A stretch of DNA of 9,021 nt from Candidatus Poseidoniaceae archaeon (GTDB taxonomy: Archaea > Thermoplasmatota > Poseidoniia > Poseidoniales > Poseidoniaceae), in the NCBI GenBank assembly GCA_022425185.1, contig JAKMFY010000028.1, positions 1 to 9,021 of the forward strand, written 5' to 3'. The notes below the pieces were generated by a model. That model did no database searches and was not told where the DNA came from. It saw only the letters and a list, made by a program, of their open reading frames with translations. Positions 6,197 to 9,021 of the stretch are shown piece after piece; position 1 is the first letter of the stretch, and each line of letters starts with the position of its first letter. Made by a program: the position numbers and the translations under genes.

Positions 6197-8140
6197 TCAT
6201 TGTAAGGCAAGTTGCTGAGCCAAAGAGTCTCCACTCATGGTGTTGAGTACATCGTTTTCTTCCAACCACCCCTTACGTGCAGTCATAACTCCGTATTGGA
6301 TATCCGCTAATCCTCTGGTTGAGTGGGCATCAGGACTGATTGCAACGGGGACTCCAGATATCTTGGCATATTTACAGAGCCTGTAATCAATATCTAATCG
6401 GTATGGGCTTGCATTCAATTCAATCGCCTTGAATTTTCCATCTTGAATGTGCTCAGCCATTGCATCGATAATTCGGTATACATCCACTTCATAGCCTTCT
6501 CGACCTTGTAAAATGCGACCTGTGGGATGGCCAATGATTGTCGTTGCAGGGTGTTCGAGGACCTTGAGTAGTTCCTCAGTGTTCTCATTTTCATCTCTCC
6601 CTCTCCATTTTGTTACAGCATGAACGGAAGCCACAACGTAATCGAGTTCTTTGAGGACATCATCAGGGTGGTCTAATTTCCCACCAGGTAAAATGTCGGA
6701 TTCAACGCCATGGAAGAGTCGGAAATCGACACCATCATCAGCCCAATTTTGATTGTATTGCTTGATGGTTTGACCTTGTTCAAGAAGACGGTCAGCAGGC
6801 GCTCCATTAGCTATTTTCAGTGTAGGTGAATGATCTGCGATACCAAGCCAATTCCATCCGAGTGTTCTTGCGGCATCAGCCATCTGTTCAAGTGTAGCCT
6901 CTCCATCTGATACGACAGTATGATTGTGCAATGCTCCTTTAATTAGTGGCAATTCGAGGAGTTGAGGCAATGCTTGTTGACTTCCAGCATCCATTTCTCC
7001 CATGTCTTCTCTCAATTCAGGTGCAACCCATTGCATGTCGAGATGGGCATAGATGTCCTCTTCGGTCATGGCATGAAGAGAAAATTGTGCAGCTTCGATT
7101 CCTTTGAGTTCTCCTGCCTCTTGTTCTGGAATTAAACCGAATTCATTGAGACGTAATCCACGATCGATTGCTCGTTGACGCATCGCAATGTTGTGTTCTT
7201 TACTTCCTGTAAAGTAGGCGAGAGTAAATGAGAACATTTCTGGAGGGACCAATCGAACTTGAGCATCGATTGTTCCTGCACTTTCCAACTGTTCGTAATC
7301 ATCCCCCCCAATCGCTTCCAAAACATTCGCATCGATATGGCCTACTGAGAATCCATCTTCGAATATACTTGCTTCAAGGATGAGGCTAATTTTAGAGTCT
7401 CCTGCACCTTTAACGTCAGCGATGCCGTGCAAAGCCAATATTGCATTTGCTACATGTTCATGATGTTCAGGTGTTACTCCTACGACGATATCAAGGTCAC
7501 CAATTGTCTCTTTCCTTCTGCGTGCACTTCCCGCGAGTTGAACTCTCTCAACACCGGGTATCTCTCTGATACGTTGTTCAAATGCAGATCCATATTTCAA
7601 ACCGATGTCAAGACGTCGACGGGCACGGAATCGCGATAATAACTCAATGCCATCGAGCATACGCTGCTCAGTTTTCTTACCGAAGCCTTTCATTGGAGCA
7701 ATCAGGCCTTCTTCCGCTACTTCCTTTAATTTAGCAATCGAATCGACGCCAAGTTCTTCATGCATCAATTTGATTCGTTTTGGACCCAATCCAGGTATGC
7801 CAAGCATTTCGATGAGTCCATGAGGCGTATCGTTGTGTAAGCGTTGCCAATCCTCTGGCCATTCACCCTCAAGTATTGCTTGTGAGAGGGCAGATCCAAG
7901 ACCCTTTCCTATGCCTTTCATTTCAAACAGGCGACCAGTGACAACAAGTTCATGCAAATCTTCAGTCAATGTGCCAAGCAAGCGACTTCCGTTCTGGTAT
8001 GAACGGACTCTGAAGACATTCGCTCCCTGCAATTCCAGCAGAACAGCGACTTGATGTAATACTCCTGCTACTTGATTTCTTGAAAAGAACGGTGGGCCGC
8101 TTGGTCTCGCCTTTGGTAATTTGAATGCGCTTCCTGCCAT
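6197..8140 (-). CDS. polX: PolX-family DNA polymerase with C-terminal PHP nuclease domain
   Basis: Prokaryotic PolX proteins join a polymerase-beta-like core to a PHP phosphoesterase that gives 3'-5' exonuclease or AP-endonuclease activity in base excision repair. The 647-aa product shows helix-hairpin-helix repeats near 75-85, 114-124 and 150-160, the palm motif GSARRRKETIGDLDIVV (204-220; Asp215 and Asp217), and the nucleotide-site motif YFTGSKEHN (309-317). The PHP domain runs from about 400 to the end. All nine expected metal ligands appear present: His405, His407, Asp412, His437, Glu480, His507, His538, Asp604 and His606. The third palm Asp seems replaced by Gln294 in AQVRLVPPE, after an inserted segment (about 255-290), so polymerisation may be impaired. 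It exceeds the common length of about 570-580 aa. ATG 8140 was preferred over TTG 8191 because a TATA-like element lies 26 bp upstream of it. Confidence 0.93.
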   Translation of the reverse strand: MAGSAFKLPKARPSGPPFFSRNQVAGVLHQVAVLLELQGANVFRVRSYQNGSRLLGTLTEDLHELVVTGRLFEMKGIGKGLGSALSQAILEGEWPEDWQRLHNDTPHGLIEMLGIPGLGPKRIKLMHEELGVDSIAKLKEVAEEGLIAPMKGFGKKTEQRMLDGIELLSRFRARRRLDIGLKYGSAFEQRIREIPGVERVQLAGSARRRKETIGDLDIVVGVTPEHHEHVANAILALHGIADVKGAGDSKISLILEASIFEDGFSVGHIDANVLEAIGGDDYEQLESAGTIDAQVRLVPPEMFSFTLAYFTGSKEHNIAMRQRAIDRGLRLNEFGLIPEQEAGELKGIEAAQFSLHAMTEEDIYAHLDMQWVAPELREDMGEMDAGSQQALPQLLELPLIKGALHNHTVVSDGEATLEQMADAARTLGWNWLGIADHSPTLKIANGAPADRLLEQGQTIKQYNQNWADDGVDFRLFHGVESDILPGGKLDHPDDVLKELDYVVASVHAVTKWRGRDENENTEELLKVLEHPATTIIGHPTGRILQGREGYEVDVYRIIDAMAEHIQDGKFKAIELNASPYRLDIDYRLCKYAKISGVPVAISPDAHSTRGLADIQYGVMTARKGWLEENDVLNTMSGDSLAQQLALQ

Positions 8141-8161
8141 ATCCTCTTCAAATCCCCACGG

Positions 8162-8170
8162 GTAAAAAAG
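8162..8170 (-). promoter_or_regulatory. TATA-like element of polX
   Basis: Read on the - strand this is CTTTTTTAC, centred about 26 bp before the ATG at 8140. That is the position expected for a leaderless transcript, and it supports 8140 as the start. It is an AT-rich match rather than a canonical TATA sequence. Confidence 0.35.
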
Positions 8171-8185
8171 GATGGCAAGTGATTG

Positions 8186-8194
8186 TTTCAAAAA
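8186..8194 (+). promoter_or_regulatory. possible promoter element of the gene at 8216
   Basis: TTTCAAAAA is centred about 26 bp before the ATG at 8216, within the 75-bp divergent gap. It is AT-rich but far from a canonical TATA box. A GGTGTGGA stretch (8202-8209) nearer the ATG could instead serve as a weak ribosome binding site. Confidence 0.22.
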
Positions 8195-8215
8195 CCCCCG
8201 TGGTGTGGAATCATC

Positions 8216-8545
8216 ATGGTCGATGTGGACATCATCTCATTTCTTGTCCAATCGTTTTGCGGAATATCTGCATTCCTCTTCATGTTTGTAGCAACTTTTT
8301 CCCGTTCAGAAAAAGCAGAACTTGTGGTACAGAATATCATTTTCACATCGCTTCTTCTGGCAGCAGCATCGCTCTGGTGGCTCTCGCTGGCTGGAGGATC
8401 CTTGTGGGGTTCAAATTATCTTCCAAAGCCCCTTTCGATTGTCTGTGTTGTTTTGGCCATTGCTGCTCGAATGAACATCAAAGGTGAGAATGTATCATTC
8501 GGTGCGAATCCACACAGTATTGGTAAAAAGTCCGAAGAAGAGTGA
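8216..8545 (+). CDS. small three-helix membrane protein, function unknown
   Basis: I do not recognise this 109-aa protein. It has three hydrophobic segments near residues 8-27, 40-60 and 70-86. A short basic/acidic loop (RSEKAE) follows the first, and a Trp-rich region (ASLWWLSLAGGSLWG) spans the end of the second. A polar tail ends in GKKSEEE. The ATG at 8216 is preferred over an in-frame TTG at 8183 that would overlap the presumed promoter. The gene is divergent from polX across 75 bp, and its TGA abuts the stop codon of the NifU-like gene on the other strand. Nothing in the sequence points to a pathway. Confidence 0.7.
   Translation: MVDVDIISFLVQSFCGISAFLFMFVATFSRSEKAELVVQNIIFTSLLLAAASLWWLSLAGGSLWGSNYLPKPLSIVCVVLAIAARMNIKGENVSFGANPHSIGKKSEEE
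8525..8529 (-). terminator. possible oligo-U terminator of the NifU-like gene
   Basis: The - strand carries TTTTT 17 to 21 bases past the NifU-like stop. It lies opposite the Lys codons of the convergent membrane protein's tail. A five-T run is a minimal archaeal termination signal, so this is tentative. Confidence 0.3.
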
Positions 8546-8863
8546 TCAAACGATTTCGCCGGGTTCCTCGGAGCCGCCTTCAGCAGCCTCTTTTTCCATT
8601 TTCTGATTGATGAACGTCCGCATATATTCAGGAAGTTCTCCGTTGATGAATATCACATCATTGACAGTATCCAATTTTTTCAATGAATAGAATATCTGCA
8701 TTGCAGTCATGGGAGTCGATGAACATCCGTTACAGCCTCCATCCAATGAAAGCATGATGTTACCTCCACTTGTATCGTGAACGGTAACCACTCCATCGTG
8801 AGCATCAAGGACTTCTTGCACAGGTCCAATTTCTGCAAGAACCTCATCTGCTGTAATGCCCAT
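8546..8863 (-). CDS. NifU C-terminal-domain (Nfu-type) Fe-S cluster scaffold
   Basis: This 105-aa protein is a stand-alone NifU C-terminal domain. Such Nfu-type proteins bind a labile Fe-S cluster, usually bridged between two subunits, and pass it to target enzymes in the cytoplasm. The domain covers about residues 8-85, and the diagnostic motif GGCNGCSSTPMTA (42-54) supplies Cys44 and Cys47. The fold pattern of a helix, two strands (VVTVHD, NIMLSLDG), the Cys loop and an amphipathic helix is visible. A charged, Gly/Glu-rich tail (about 90-105) follows. ATG 8863 is the first possible start because an in-frame stop lies two codons upstream. A purine-rich AGAGGGGG run 17 bp before the ATG is too far for a normal Shine-Dalgarno site. 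It has no cotranscribed neighbour here. Confidence 0.88.
   Translation of the reverse strand: MGITADEVLAEIGPVQEVLDAHDGVVTVHDTSGGNIMLSLDGGCNGCSSTPMTAMQIFYSLKKLDTVNDVIFINGELPEYMRTFINQKMEKEAAEGGSEEPGEIV
8590..8605 (+). terminator. possible U-rich terminator of the gene ending at 8545
   Basis: CTTTTTCCATTTTCTG on the + strand starts 45 bases after the stop at 8545, and a further six-T run lies at 8675-8680. These fit hairpin-independent archaeal termination. They lie in the antisense of the Lys-rich end of the NifU-like gene. Confidence 0.35.
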
Positions 8864-8977
8864 ACATCAAGCCAAGCATTCCCCCTCTTTCAACGATTGG
8901 TATCTACTCTGCTTCTCCGAATACAGATTAACCCCCTGAAACATGCCTTTTGAGCCTGTAAAGAGAGGGAACCACTT
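8864..8977. other. divergent intergenic region
   Basis: This 114-bp gap separates the NifU-like gene from the + strand gene that starts at 8978. It should carry both promoters, but I see no canonical TATA box. AGTAGATACC on the - strand (around 8904) and CCTTTTGAG on the + strand (8946-8954, about 26 bp before 8978) are the best weak candidates. No repeat or hairpin stands out. Confidence 0.5.
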
Positions 8978-9021
8978 ATGAAGGATTCTTTGGTGGCCGC
9001 AGTTACAGGTGTTCTGAATGA
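8978..9021 (+). CDS. start of an unidentified gene (partial)
   Basis: From ATG 8978 the frame stays open to the window end, reading MKDSLVAAVTGVLN. GAGAGGGA at 8963-8970 lies seven bases upstream and could act as a Shine-Dalgarno sequence. The first residues look like a short polar start leading into a hydrophobic or amphipathic helix. Fourteen codons are too few to identify a family or to be sure it is a gene; the intergenic context and candidate binding site are the support. Confidence 0.45.
   Translation, partial: MKDSLVAAVTGVLN

Noticed and set aside
6160..6234. GTG 6234 as start of the small two-helix protein
   Set aside because: It overlaps polX by 38 bp and has no ribosome binding site. 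Not fully excluded; ATG 6159 places the start directly before the first helix.
8141..8191. 17-residue N-terminal extension of PolX from TTG 8191
   Set aside because: It would place the coding start upstream of the apparent promoter element, and the residues (MKQSLAILFYPWGFEED) do not resemble the family N-terminus.
8125..8487. 120-codon + strand frame overlapping the gene at 8216
   Set aside because: It starts inside polX and overlaps the better-supported membrane protein in another frame. Its Cys/Trp/His-rich composition is unlike a real protein.
8543..8548. TGATCA palindrome as a regulatory site
   Set aside because: It is simply the two abutting stop codons of convergent genes; a six-base palindrome needs no other explanation.
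1..9021. CRISPR array, tRNA/rRNA genes, insertion sequence or prophage features
   Set aside because: No spaced direct repeats, cloverleaf-like sequences, transposase motifs or terminal inverted repeats were found on reading; coding density leaves almost no room for them.

Overview
The window looks like a chromosomal segment of a euryarchaeon. A marine Thermoplasmatota / Marine Group II (Poseidoniales-like) origin is my best guess. The evidence is an archaellum (archaeal flagellum) motor operon in the order G-H-I-J, anti-SD-matching GGAGGTGA-type ribosome binding sites inside operons, TATA-like elements about 26 nt upstream of genes that lack such sites, and a PHP-type family X DNA polymerase. 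The lineage is inferred from gene content alone; no rRNA or other phylogenetic marker is present.

Layout. Positions 1-4793 hold the archaellum motor operon on the + strand: a probable last few codons of arlF, then arlG (stator pseudo-pilin), arlH (RecA/KaiC-like ATP-binding regulator), arlI (secretion/rotation ATPase) and arlJ (polytopic membrane platform). The genes are packed with an 8-bp overlap or gaps of 4 to 14 bp, and each of the four complete genes has its own strong Shine-Dalgarno sequence. Just downstream, 4832-5272 encodes an unrecognised three-helix membrane protein on the same strand. It appears to have its own promoter and to be read from a leaderless message.

Positions 5264-8140 form a - strand operon for base repair, read right to left: a PolX-family polymerase/PHP nuclease, a 68-aa two-helix membrane protein, and an endonuclease III-like DNA glycosylase. 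The PolX PHP metal site looks complete, but its polymerase site seems to lack the third catalytic Asp. The glycosylase keeps its catalytic Lys and Asp but has only three of the four usual Fe-S cysteines.

Positions 8141-8215 are a short divergent promoter region. After it come a small three-helix membrane protein (+, 8216-8545) and a stand-alone NifU C-terminal-domain Fe-S scaffold (-, 8546-8863), whose stop codons abut exactly. The last stretch is intergenic (8864-8977) followed by the first 14 codons of a further + strand gene that runs off the window.

No RNA genes, CRISPR arrays, insertion sequences or integration sites were seen. The window is mostly ordinary, well-packed core genome. The items most worth a second look are the PolX catalytic substitution with its inserted segment, the altered Fe-S motif of the glycosylase, the unknown membrane protein behind arlJ, and oligo-T tracts lying inside the Lys-rich tails of convergent genes.
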